A DNA stretch of 9,576 bases from an uncultured Lachnospiraceae bacterium (lineage in GTDB: Bacteria > Bacillota > Clostridia > Lachnospirales > Lachnospiraceae): contig CABRSG010000076.1 of assembly GCA_902473545.1 (NCBI GenBank), positions 1 to 9,576 on the forward strand, given 5' to 3'. Below the pieces are notes generated by a model. It made no database searches and was not told the origin of the DNA. It was given only the letters and a program-made list of their open reading frames with translations. The translations under genes and the position numbers were made by a program. Positions 1-6,246 of the stretch are shown piece by piece (position 1 is the first letter of the stretch; each line of letters starts with the position of its first letter).

Positions 1-708
1 GCTGCGCTGTTTGCGGCGGAGATGTACCGTCTCTATGTAAAATATGCCGAGAAGCGCCGCTGGAAGGTGGAGCTGATGAATGCCGACGAGATCGGTATCG
101 GCGGCATGAAGGAGGTCAACTTTATGATCACCGGGCAGGGCGCCTACTCCCGTCTGAAATACGAGAGCGGCGTTCACCGCGTGCAGCGTGTGCCGGAGAC
201 GGAGTCTGGCGGCAGAATCCACACCTCTACGATTACCGTTGCGGTGATGCCGGAGGCGGAGGATGTGGATGTGGTGATCGACGAGAAGGATATCCGCATT
301 GACGTTATGCGCGCTTCCGGAAACGGCGGACAGTGCGTCAACACAACGGACTCTGCGGTGCGCCTGACGCATTACCCGACCGGTATCGTGGTATACAGCC
401 AGACGGAGAAGTCGCAGCTTCAGAATAAAGCGAAGGCATTCGCGCTGCTGCGTGCAAAGCTGTATGATATCGAGCAGCAGAAGGCGCACGACGCGGAGGC
501 GGAGCTGCGCCGCAGCCAGATCGGAACAGGGGACCGCTCCGAAAAAATCCGCACCTACAATTTCCCGCAGGGGCGTGTGACGGATCATCGGATCAAGCTG
601 ACGCTCTACAAGATCGATTCTATCATGGACGGAGATATCGACGAGCTTCTGGACAGCCTGATCGCGGCTGACCAGGCGGCGAAGCTGTCGGCAATGAATG
701 AAGAGTAA
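1..708 (+). CDS. prfA: Peptide chain release factor 1, 3' part (5' end outside window)
   Basis: RF1 recognises UAA and UAG stop codons in the ribosomal A site and triggers release of the finished protein. The frame is open from base 1, so the gene starts upstream; about 235 residues are present of the roughly 355 usual, and the missing part is the N-terminal domain. Visible marks are the RF1-type stop-codon-reading tripeptide PET at bases 193-201 (the PxT class, not the SPF of RF2), in the context RVPETESGGRIHTS, and the universal GGQ peptide-release motif at 325-333, whose glutamine is normally methylated by PrmC. The C-terminal part (TGDRSEKIRTYNFPQGRVTDHRI) is also typical. The stop codon is TAA at 706-708, followed 13 bases later by a strong terminator, so this is the last gene of its transcript. 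Identification is secure. Confidence 0.97.
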   Translation, partial: AALFAAEMYRLYVKYAEKRRWKVELMNADEIGIGGMKEVNFMITGQGAYSRLKYESGVHRVQRVPETESGGRIHTSTITVAVMPEAEDVDVVIDEKDIRIDVMRASGNGGQCVNTTDSAVRLTHYPTGIVVYSQTEKSQLQNKAKAFALLRAKLYDIEQQKAHDAEAELRRSQIGTGDRSEKIRTYNFPQGRVTDHRIKLTLYKIDSIMDGDIDELLDSLIAADQAAKLSAMNEE

Positions 709-721
709 GCTTAACAAAATG

Positions 722-780
722 AAGGATATTTTTCTGTAAAGGCGTCGATAAGGACGCGGACGGAAAAATATCCTTTTTTG
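722..780 (+). terminator. Rho-independent terminator after prfA
   Basis: A 13-bp perfect stem is formed by AAGGATATTTTTC (722-734) and GAAAAATATCCTT (763-775), followed by a T-run at 774-779. The large loop contains a second small hairpin, GCGTC (742-746) with GACGC (753-757). It lies just after the prfA stop codon. Confidence 0.85.
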
Positions 781-797
781 TATTATTAAAATAACAC

Positions 798-838
798 TTG
801 CGTTTATGTGACTGATATGATATAATCAGTGACATAAA
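798..838 (+). promoter_or_regulatory. Promoter overlapped by an operator-like palindrome
   Basis: A sigma-A type promoter is seen as TTGCGT (798-803), a 17-base spacer and a perfect TATAAT (821-826). An inverted repeat lies over it: TTTATGTGACTGAT (803-816) and ATCAGTGACATAAA (825-838), 13 of 14 positions symmetric, separated by 8 bases. The right arm begins inside the -10 box, so a dimeric protein bound here would block RNA polymerase. The promoter drives the gene starting at 912, with a leader of about 80 bases. The promoter is well supported; the operator role is inferred from position and symmetry. Confidence 0.7.
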
Positions 839-911
839 ACTTCTGAATAGTCTGGTGCATTCGCACACAATTCTCCGAGTTTTATAAATAAGCGACAGAA
901 AGGGTGGTCAT

Positions 912-1799
912 TTGAAGTATGAAGATTTTGTCTGCATGATGCAGACGCAGATGCAGGAAAGGCTGGGGGAGGAGGTGCAGATACAGCTCCATCAGATTTT
1001 GAAAAATAATTCTGTGGTTCTGGACGCGCTTTCCATCAGTGAAGAAGGAAGCGGAATTGCACCGACGATTTATCTGAACGACTTTTATCGCGGTTATCAG
1101 GAGGGAACGGCGATTCCAGACATTGCCGATCAGATGGCGGCGCTTTACCGGAAAAGCAGGGTGACGGTTCCTTTTGATACGACCTTCTATGCAGATTTCG
1201 GAAAAGTGAAGCAGCATCTGGCGTGCCGCGTGATTAACCGGGAGAAAAACCGGGAGCTGCTGAAAACGGTACCCTATCGGGTCTTTCTTGATCTTGCAAT
1301 TGTGGCATACTATTATTTTGAGGACAGCTGCCTTGGAATGGGCACGATCCTGGTGTACAGCAGCCACTGTAAAAAATGGGGAATTACGGAGGAAGAGCTG
1401 TTTGCCTGTGCGCGGGAAAATACCCTGCACATCCAGCCGGAGGAATTTTTAAGCATGGACAGCCTGCTGGAAAAGTTTCAGGGATGCGGGGAGGCAAAGG
1501 TGGAGAAGGAGGACGTTTTGCCGATGTATGTGCTGACGAATAAAACAAATTATTTTGGAGCAGCAAGCCTGCTGTTTGATTCGGTACTGCAGAATATTGC
1601 AGGTAAACTGGAGGACGATTTCTGGATCCTTCCGAGCAGCGTCCACGAATGTATCATTATCCCGGCGGAATCCGCGATGTCCAAAGAGGAGATGCAGGAG
1701 ATGGTACGTGAGATCAACCGCAATGAGGTGGCTGCGGAGGATTTTCTTTCGGATGAAATCTACCGTTATCAGAGAGAATTTCATAAACTTAGTCTGTAG
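912..1799 (+). CDS. DUF5688-like protein of unknown function
   Basis: This is a 295-residue soluble protein with no signal peptide, membrane segment or recognisable catalytic motif. The opening (KYEDFVCMMQ), the LKNNSVVLDALSI segment, APTIYLNDFYRGYQEG around residues 50-65 and the C-terminal NEVAAEDFLSDEIYRY stretch resemble the DUF5688 family common in Lachnospiraceae, from memory of family patterns. The start is TTG at 912, chosen because AAAGGGTGG at 898-906 is well placed and family members begin with a similar Met-Lys/Asp-Tyr stretch; the next in-frame ATGs (936, 939) would remove conserved residues and lack a good ribosome binding site. It is a single-gene unit between two terminators, with its own promoter under a palindrome. 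Function is not known. Family members often occur in several copies per genome, so a role in regulation or defence cannot be excluded, but nothing here shows it. Confidence 0.8.
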   Translation: MKYEDFVCMMQTQMQERLGEEVQIQLHQILKNNSVVLDALSISEEGSGIAPTIYLNDFYRGYQEGTAIPDIADQMAALYRKSRVTVPFDTTFYADFGKVKQHLACRVINREKNRELLKTVPYRVFLDLAIVAYYYFEDSCLGMGTILVYSSHCKKWGITEEELFACARENTLHIQPEEFLSMDSLLEKFQGCGEAKVEKEDVLPMYVLTNKTNYFGAASLLFDSVLQNIAGKLEDDFWILPSSVHECIIIPAESAMSKEEMQEMVREINRNEVAAEDFLSDEIYRYQREFHKLSL

Positions 1800-1869
1800 A
1801 GAAAGCGATTCCTTGCTTATGGAAGCAGGACTTGTTTCTGACGCTGGACTACGCCGGACTGGAAAAAAT

Positions 1870-1900
1870 AAAAAGTCAGGGATGCTTTCCTTGACTTTTT
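1870..1900 (+). terminator. Terminator after the DUF5688-like gene
   Basis: The arms AAAAAGTCAGGGA (1870-1882) and TCCTTGACTTTTT (1888-1900) pair over 13 positions with one G-T wobble and a 5-base loop. The A-rich left and T-rich right arms make it usable in both directions. Its right arm also contains the -35 box of the next transcription unit. Confidence 0.8.
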
Positions 1901-1919
1901 GTGCATTTTGTAGTATTGT
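1891..1919 (+). promoter_or_regulatory. Likely promoter of the tRNA-Arg unit, nested in the terminator
   Basis: TTGACT (1891-1896), a 17-base spacer and TATTGT (1914-1919) form a reasonable sigma-A promoter. The -35 box lies in the right arm of the upstream terminator stem. Transcription would begin at about 1926, immediately before the hairpin preceding the tRNA. Confidence 0.55.
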
Positions 1920-1926
1920 ATTGAAA

Positions 1927-1945
1927 GGTACTGATGTTCAGTACC
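1927..1945 (+). other. Perfect hairpin directly 5' of tRNA-Arg
   Basis: GGTACTGA (1927-1934) and TCAGTACC (1938-1945) form a perfect 8-bp stem with a TGT loop. It ends two bases before the mature tRNA 5' end and starts at the expected transcription start, so it would be the 5' leader of the precursor that RNase P removes. Confidence 0.6.
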
Positions 1946-1947
1946 GT

Positions 1948-2020
1948 GCACCTGTAGCTCAGGGGATAGAGCAGTGGTTTCCGGTACCACGTGTCGGGGG
2001 TTCGAATCCCTCCAGGTGCG
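1948..2020 (+). tRNA. tRNA-Arg, anticodon CCG (reads CGG)
   Basis: A full 73-base cloverleaf can be folded. The acceptor stem is GCACCTG (1948-1954) with CAGGTGC (2013-2019), with discriminator G2020. The D stem is GCTC (1957-1960) with GAGC (1969-1972). The anticodon stem is GTGGT (1974-1978) with ACCAC (1986-1990), around the loop TTCCGGT, giving anticodon CCG at 1981-1983. The T stem is GGGGG with CCCTC (one G-T pair) around TTCGAAT (2001-2007). The 3' CCA is not encoded. It reads the Arg codon CGG, which is used sparingly in the neighbouring genes. Confidence 0.96.
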
Positions 2021-2061
2021 TTTTAAATTTGCAAGGAAATTATAAGACGGAGGAAGGGTAA

Positions 2062-3078
2062 ATGGATAATATCAGAGAGTGGATTTCCGATAATCTGCGC
2101 TATATACTTCTCGGACTTGCACTGATTCTTGTCCTTGCGGTTGCTGTGATCGGAATTCGGGCGATCAGCAATATCGCAGCAGGAAAAAGTCCGGTGGCAG
2201 ATCTGCAGCAGACGGAAACGGAATCCGAAACGACAAAGGATGTGATCGTGGAGACAGAGGCGCAGCCTGCATCGGCGGGAACGCTTCAGGAGAATGACGG
2301 CAGGGTGCTGACGGTCATGACTTCATACTATTCAGCGCGTACAAACGGAGATACGGAGACGCTGAAAAAGCTTGATCCTTCCCTGACAGACCAGGAGCTG
2401 ACAGAGCTGACAGGCGGCTATGTGGAAAAATACGAAGATATCAGGACTTATTCCCTGCAGGGACGGGCAGCAGGAGAGTATGTGGTGTATGTTTGTTACA
2501 ACGGAAAGGTAGTAAATATCGACACGCGTGTGCCAAGTCTGACACAGTTTTATTTAAAGAGCGATGAGCAGGGCAGCCTTTATATTTATGATTATGACGG
2601 CGATACCGACACGGAGGCATATCTTGAAGAGACGCGCAAAACGTCTGAGGTGCAGTCTTTGATCGCTTCCGTAAAACAGGAATGTGATGAGGCGGAAAAT
2701 TCTGATCCGGCGCTGAAGGAATTCATGAGCCAGTACGGCAGCACGCAGGAGGGTGCATCAGGTCAGAACAGTGACGGTGAAAACTCCGGCAATGAAATGG
2801 TGGCGATTGACGAGTGTAATATCCGTACTGAGCCGAATACGGACTGTGAAGTGCTTGCTGTTCTGTATATCGGTGAAACTGTTACGAAGACAGGAGAGAC
2901 GGACGACGGATGGACGGAAATTGACTACAACGGACAGACCGCGTATATAAAGAGCGAATTCCTTGCCACGGCGGAGGAAGCGCAGGCTGCAAACGAAACG
3001 GATTATTTTGCTCCGGGAAGCACGGATGACGGTACGGGAGATGCAGACTACACTGCGGACGATTATACCGGCGCGTAG
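2062..3078 (+). CDS. Membrane-anchored extracytoplasmic protein with bacterial SH3 domain
   Basis: This 338-residue protein has a short N-terminal cytoplasmic piece, one membrane span at about residues 13-33 (a run of Leu, Ile, Val and Ala) and an outside part. Residues 42-80 are a Thr/Glu-rich linker. Residues about 80-225 form a folded region (VLTVMTSYYSARTNGDTETL onward) reminiscent of small alpha/beta NTF2-like domains. Residues about 247-302 match a bacterial SH3 domain (CNIRTEPNTDCEVLAVL, then GWTEIDYNGQTAYIKSEFL), which often binds cell-wall peptide. The tail (303-338) is very acidic. ATG at 2062 is preceded by GGAGGAAGG at 2049-2057. The gene starts 41 bases after tRNA-Arg with no terminator between, so it is probably made on the tRNA transcript. 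A role at the cell wall is inferred from the domain; no enzyme motif is visible. Confidence 0.85.
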   Translation: MDNIREWISDNLRYILLGLALILVLAVAVIGIRAISNIAAGKSPVADLQQTETESETTKDVIVETEAQPASAGTLQENDGRVLTVMTSYYSARTNGDTETLKKLDPSLTDQELTELTGGYVEKYEDIRTYSLQGRAAGEYVVYVCYNGKVVNIDTRVPSLTQFYLKSDEQGSLYIYDYDGDTDTEAYLEETRKTSEVQSLIASVKQECDEAENSDPALKEFMSQYGSTQEGASGQNSDGENSGNEMVAIDECNIRTEPNTDCEVLAVLYIGETVTKTGETDDGWTEIDYNGQTAYIKSEFLATAEEAQAANETDYFAPGSTDDGTGDADYTADDYTGA

Positions 3079-3133
3079 CGGTGCTCTGATTAAAAAAATG
3101 AATAGACGTTATCTATATTATTCAAATTGACAA

Positions 3134-3175
3134 TCATGAAAAATTCTTGTCATGAAAAAGAAGTCAGTATATAAT
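3134..3175 (+). promoter_or_regulatory. gdhA promoter with repeats around the -35 box
   Basis: TTGTCA (3147-3152), a 17-base spacer and TATAAT (3170-3175) form a strong promoter. The -35 box is surrounded by a direct repeat TCATGAAAAA (3134-3143 and 3150-3159), centre to centre 16 bases, and an inverted pair TGACAA (3128-3133) with TTGTCA (3147-3152). Such repeats could bind a nitrogen-responsive regulator; that is inference. Confidence 0.65.
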
Positions 3176-3199
3176 AAGGTAGATGGACAAAGATGTCAA

Positions 3200-3251
3200 A
3201 AATGCAGACGGATCTGTTCCGTCTGCATTTGTTTATTCCGCGAGAATAAAC
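3200..3251 (+). promoter_or_regulatory. Two abutting perfect hairpins in the gdhA leader
   Basis: The first hairpin pairs AAATGCAGACGGA (3200-3212) with TCCGTCTGCATTT (3218-3230), 13 bp with a 5-base loop. The second pairs GTTTATTC (3231-3238) with GAATAAAC (3244-3251), 8 bp with a CGCGA loop, and begins at the very next base. The first is followed by a moderately T-rich GTTTATT, so it could act as an attenuator, or the pair could stabilise the mRNA. It ends about 20 bases before the ribosome binding site. Confidence 0.7.
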
Positions 3252-3286
3252 GGCATCTCAGAAACGATTTAAGGAGGAGAATGAAA

Positions 3287-4621
3287 ATGTCATACGTTGA
3301 TGAGGTAATTGAGCAGGTTGTGAAGAAAAACCCTGCAGAGCCGGAATTCCACCAGGCAGTGAAAGAGGTTCTGGAATCACTGAGAGTTGTTGTGGAAGCA
3401 AACGAGGAAAAATTCAGAAAGGATGCCCTGCTGGAGCGTCTGGTCGAGCCGGAGAGACAGATCAAATTCCGCGTTCCGTGGGTAGATGATAAAGGACAGG
3501 TACAGGTAAACACAGGCTACCGTGTACAGTTTAACAGCGCCATCGGACCGTACAAGGGAGGTCTTCGCCTTCATCCGTCCGTAAACCTCGGCATTATCAA
3601 ATTCCTTGGTTTTGAACAGATTTTCAAAAATTCTCTGACAGGTCTGCCGATCGGCGGCGGCAAGGGCGGTTCTGACTTCGATCCGAAGGGCAAATCAGAC
3701 AGAGAGGTTATGGCATTCTGCCAGAGCTTTATGACAGAGCTTTGCAAATATATCGGCGCAGACACCGACGTACCGGCAGGCGATATCGGTACCGGCGCGC
3801 GGGAGATCGGTTATATGTTCGGACAGTATAAGAGGATCAGAGGTCTGTATGAGGGTGTTCTGACAGGCAAAGGTCTTTCCTACGGCGGTTCCCTTGCAAG
3901 AACGGAGGCAACCGGCTACGGTCTTCTGTATCTCACGCAGGAGCTTCTGAAGATCAACGGCAAGGAGATCAGCGGTATGACGGCAGCGGTTTCCGGTTCC
4001 GGCAACGTTGCGATCTACGCGATCCAGAAAGCGCAGCAGCTTGGCGTGAAGGTTGTTACCTGCTCCGATTCCACCGGCTGGGTATACGATCCGGAAGGCA
4101 TCGATGTGGCAGCGCTGAAGGAAATCAAAGAGGTAAAGCGTGCGCGTCTGACAGAGTACAAGAACTATCGTCCGAACTCTGAGTACCATGAGGGCAGAGG
4201 CGTATGGAGCATCAAGGTTGACCTCGCTCTTCCGTGCGCTACTCAGAATGAGCTGCTTCTTGACGATGCAAAACAGCTTGTGGCAAACGGCGTTACCGCA
4301 GTCTGCGAGGGCGCAAACATGCCGACTACGCTGGAGGCAACCGAGTATCTGCAGGCAAACGGCGTGATCTTTGCACCGGGCAAAGCTGCAAACGCAGGCG
4401 GCGTTGCGACCTCCGCACTGGAGATGTCCCAGAACAGTGAGCGTCTGAGCTGGTCCTTTGAGGAAGTGGATGCAAAGCTGCAGCAGATTATGATCAACAT
4501 CACGCATAATATTTCTGATGCAGCCGAGAGATACGGTATGGCAGGCAACTATGTGGCAGGCGCAAATATCGCAGGCTTCGAAAAGGTTGTAAATGCAATG
4601 ACGGCACAGGGTATTGTGTAA
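3287..4621 (+). CDS. gdhA: NADP-type glutamate dehydrogenase
   Basis: The enzyme makes glutamate from 2-oxoglutarate, ammonia and NADPH, usually as a cytoplasmic hexamer, and is the main ammonia entry point when ammonia is plentiful. The 444 residues match the family length (about 445-450). Visible marks are RVQFNSAIGPYKGGLRLHPS, the active-site GGGKGGSDFDPKGKS with catalytic Lys126, the PAGDIGTGAREIG segment with Asp166, and the nucleotide-binding SGSGNVA followed by CSDSTG, which resembles the NADP-using E. coli enzyme. The C-terminal ERYGMAGNYVAGANIAGF is typical. I chose ATG at 3287 because AAGGAGG (3271-3277) lies 9 bases before it and the protein then opens MSYVDEV like its relatives; ATG 3281 would give two more residues but only 3 bases of spacing. 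A longer open frame from 3152 begins within the promoter and is not the gene. It is transcribed alone. Confidence 0.96.
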   Translation: MSYVDEVIEQVVKKNPAEPEFHQAVKEVLESLRVVVEANEEKFRKDALLERLVEPERQIKFRVPWVDDKGQVQVNTGYRVQFNSAIGPYKGGLRLHPSVNLGIIKFLGFEQIFKNSLTGLPIGGGKGGSDFDPKGKSDREVMAFCQSFMTELCKYIGADTDVPAGDIGTGAREIGYMFGQYKRIRGLYEGVLTGKGLSYGGSLARTEATGYGLLYLTQELLKINGKEISGMTAAVSGSGNVAIYAIQKAQQLGVKVVTCSDSTGWVYDPEGIDVAALKEIKEVKRARLTEYKNYRPNSEYHEGRGVWSIKVDLALPCATQNELLLDDAKQLVANGVTAVCEGANMPTTLEATEYLQANGVIFAPGKAANAGGVATSALEMSQNSERLSWSFEEVDAKLQQIMINITHNISDAAERYGMAGNYVAGANIAGFEKVVNAMTAQGIV

Positions 4622-4643
4622 ATAGATTTGGAAAAAGCTTAGG

Positions 4644-4695
4644 AAATGTTCCCGCCTGCCAGACGACGGCGTCTGCCATGCGGGGACGTTTTGTT
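4644..4695 (+). terminator. gdhA terminator, interrupted by an inserted element
   Basis: The outer stem is GTTCCCGC (4648-4655) with GCGGGGAC (4680-4687), extended by A-T pairs. The inner stem is CAGACG (4660-4665) with CGTCTG (4670-4675) around ACGG. The T-run after it reads GTTTTGTT and is then broken by the element at 4693. If the element and one copy of its 8-bp repeat are removed, the tail becomes GACGTTTTGTTTTTG, a better terminator tail. Confidence 0.75.
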
Positions 4696-4834
4696 ACTGT
4701 TCACTCCGTTCGCAGTAACCTTCGCAAATCCATTTAAAATTCGCTTCGCGAATGGGATTTGCTCACACCTGAATCATGTTCTCACGCCTCAAACAGCAGG
4801 TGTTTGAGGCTGGCGTGAACAGTAACGACGTTTT
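4685..4834. repeat. 8-bp direct repeats flanking the small element
   Basis: GACGTTTT occurs at 4685-4692 and at 4827-4834, exactly abutting the inverted-repeat tips. The left copy overlaps the end of the gdhA terminator stem, which shows where the element went in. Confidence 0.7.
4693..4826. mobile_element. 134-bp non-coding inverted-repeat element (MITE-like)
   Basis: The ends are a perfect 12-bp inverted repeat, GTTACTGTTCAC (4693-4704) and GTGAACAGTAAC (4815-4826). The element is flanked by an exact 8-bp direct repeat GACGTTTT (4685-4692 and 4827-4834), as expected of a target-site duplication. Inside are more palindromes: CAGTAAC again at 4713-4719 pairing with the left tip, ATTCGC/GCGAAT (4739-4744 and 4748-4753) within a larger GCAAATCC...GGATTTGC pairing, and GCCTCAAAC/GTTTGAGGC (4786-4794 and 4802-4810). 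No protein is encoded. The structure fits a small non-autonomous element moved by a transposase elsewhere; I cannot name the family. Confidence 0.72.
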
Positions 4835-4854
4835 GTTTTTGCCGCAGAAAGCGC

Positions 4855-4883
4855 TTGACATTGCCCGGCAAAAGGAGAATAAT
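4855..4883 (+). promoter_or_regulatory. ilvE promoter with a dyad in the spacer
   Basis: A consensus TTGACA (4855-4860), a 17-base spacer and AATAAT (4878-4883) form the promoter. A small dyad, TTGCCCGGCAA (4861-4871), sits immediately after the -35 box and could be an operator half-site pair. The leader to the ilvE start is about 65 bases and contains no clear T-box or attenuator. Confidence 0.65.
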
Positions 4884-4952
4884 TAGGAATAAAGAACGAG
4901 CACGGCGCGCTTACGGGAGAGAAAAGCTGACGTGCGATGAGGAGGAAAAATT

Positions 4953-6023
4953 ATGTTAGACATCAAGATCACAAAAACAACAAACCCGAAACCGCTTCCG
5001 ACGGAGGACAATCCGCTGGTGTTTGGTACGATTTTTACAGATCACATGTATGTGATGGAATATACAAAGGGACAAGGGTGGCATGACCCGGAAATTATGC
5101 CGTATCAGCCCCTTTCTCTTGATCCGTCCGCAATGGTATTCCACTATGGACAGGAGATGTTTGAGGGTCTGAAGGCTTATAAGACGGATGACGGAAGAAT
5201 CCTGCTGTTCCGCCCGGACAAAAATATCGAGCGTGCAAACAACTCCAACAAGCGTCTGGAGATTCCGCAGATTCCGGAGGATGATTTTCTGAACGCGCTG
5301 AAAACACTGGTAAAACTGGATCAGGCGTGGATTCCGACAAAGCCGGGTACCTCCCTTTATATTCGTCCGTTTGTGATCGCGACCGATCCGTTCCTTGGCG
5401 TGCGTCCGTCCAATACTTACAAGTTTATCATCATCCTTTCCCCGGTAGGCGCTTACTATCCGGAAGGACTTGACCCGGTAAAAATCTGGATCGAGGATGA
5501 GTATGTAAGAGCCGTAAAGGGCGGTATCGGCGAGGCAAAGACCGGCGGCAATTATGTGGCGTCCCTGGCAGCGCAGATTAAGGCGCACGAGGAGGGCTAC
5601 TCCCAGGTGCTCTGGCTGGACGGTGTGGAGAGAAAATATATCGAAGAGGTTGGCGCTATGAACATCTTCTTTAAGATCAACGGCACTGTTGTGACGCCGA
5701 TGCTGAACGGAAGTATCCTTCCGGGCGTTACCAGAAATACCTGCATCCAGCTCTGCAAGGAGTGGGGACTTCCGGTGGAGGAGCGCCGCATTTCTGTGGA
5801 CGAGCTGGTAGAGGCGGCAAAAACCGGCGCTCTGGAAGAGGTATGGGGCTCCGGCACGGCTGCCGTTATTTCTCCGGTGGGTCATCTGCGCTATGAGGAC
5901 GACGTGTTCCAGATCGCAGACGGCGGCATCGGTTCTGTCAGCCAGAAGCTGTACGATACCGTTACCGGTATTCAGCTTGGGAAGGTTGAGGATAAGCACG
6001 GCTGGACGGTAGAGGTGAAGTAA
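4953..6023 (+). CDS. ilvE: Branched-chain amino acid aminotransferase
   Basis: This cytoplasmic PLP enzyme interconverts leucine, isoleucine and valine with their 2-oxo acids, using glutamate/2-oxoglutarate as the partner pair. The 356 residues fit the class IV aminotransferases of the longer BCAT2 type. Marks in order are FHYGQEMFEGLKAY (63-76), the FRPDKNIERANNSNKRL stretch, SLYIRPFVIATDP, the PLP-lysine region GIGEAKTGGNYVASLAAQ with Lys196, EVGAMNIFF (232-240), LNGSILPGVTRN, and the phosphate-binding GSGTAAVISPVG (299-310). ATG at 4953 follows AGGAGG (4940-4945) with 7 bases spacing. It has its own promoter 28 bases downstream of the inserted element. Next to gdhA it fits the same metabolic theme: GDH supplies the glutamate that IlvE uses. 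Confidence 0.96.
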   Translation: MLDIKITKTTNPKPLPTEDNPLVFGTIFTDHMYVMEYTKGQGWHDPEIMPYQPLSLDPSAMVFHYGQEMFEGLKAYKTDDGRILLFRPDKNIERANNSNKRLEIPQIPEDDFLNALKTLVKLDQAWIPTKPGTSLYIRPFVIATDPFLGVRPSNTYKFIIILSPVGAYYPEGLDPVKIWIEDEYVRAVKGGIGEAKTGGNYVASLAAQIKAHEEGYSQVLWLDGVERKYIEEVGAMNIFFKINGTVVTPMLNGSILPGVTRNTCIQLCKEWGLPVEERRISVDELVEAAKTGALEEVWGSGTAAVISPVGHLRYEDDVFQIADGGIGSVSQKLYDTVTGIQLGKVEDKHGWTVEVK

Positions 6024-6037
6024 GAGCGCCGCCTATT

Positions 6038-6084
6038 GACAGTTGTTTTGTCTTCATAAAAGATGGTCGACAAAAACAACTGTC
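6038..6084. repeat. Long inverted repeat after ilvE
   Basis: GACAGTTGTTTTGTC (6038-6052) pairs with GACAAAAACAACTGTC (6069-6084), with one extra base in the right arm. It begins 14 bases after the ilvE stop and ends one base before the stop codon of the minus-strand remnant. There is no T-run after it on either strand, so it is not a standard terminator, although it could still end transcription or protect mRNA ends for both converging units. Confidence 0.65.
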
Positions 6085-6085
6085 G

Positions 6086-6244
6086 CTATGCACGCAAATC
6101 CTTCAAAGCTTTGCCTATTGTCTGCACATGGATGCGGGATGCCGGATTCTTTGCGTAAATTTTCAATATGTTAGATTTTCTGCTAAATACCCAATGGCGA
6201 ATATTATCAGGTAACTCTGGGGTTGCTAGTAGTCGATGGATTGA
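6086..6244 (-). pseudogene. Unrecognised C-terminal coding remnant
   Basis: On the minus strand a 52-codon frame runs to TAG at 6086-6088 and reads like protein: SIHRLLATPELPDNIRHWVF, then SRKSNILKIYAKNPASRIHV and QTIGKALKDLRA. It has no start codon or ribosome binding site of its own; upstream the frame passes into the ATPase gene in a different frame. It is visibly richer in A and T than the genes on either side, and its stop is one base from the arm of the 6038-6084 inverted repeat. These signs suggest the surviving 3' end of a transferred gene or insertion sequence. I do not recognise the family, and chance cannot be excluded for so short a frame. Confidence 0.35.
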
Positions 6245-6246
6245 TT

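Noticed and set aside
3127..3132. TTGACA as the gdhA -35 box
   Set aside because: No -10 box is present 16-18 bases downstream; TTGTCA at 3147 is correctly spaced from TATAAT.
3152..3286. Longer N-terminal extension of gdhA starting at ATG 3152
   Set aside because: It starts on the -35 box, runs through the TATAAT and both hairpins, has no ribosome binding site, and the relatives begin at the MSYVDEV position.
4900..4935. GCACG/CGTGC pairing in the ilvE leader as an attenuator
   Set aside because: Only 5 bp with a 26-base loop and no T-run or alternative structure.
4956..5999. Long minus-strand open frame opposite ilvE
   Set aside because: It lies wholly across ilvE in antisense, has no recognisable domain and is a by-product of codon bias; the same applies to minus-strand frames at 3695-4507 and 882-1430.
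6036..6041. TTGACA after ilvE as a promoter
   Set aside because: There is no matching -10 box and no plus-strand gene follows.
6038..6084. Standard terminator after ilvE
   Set aside because: The stem is strong but has no T-run on either side, so it is listed as an inverted repeat only.
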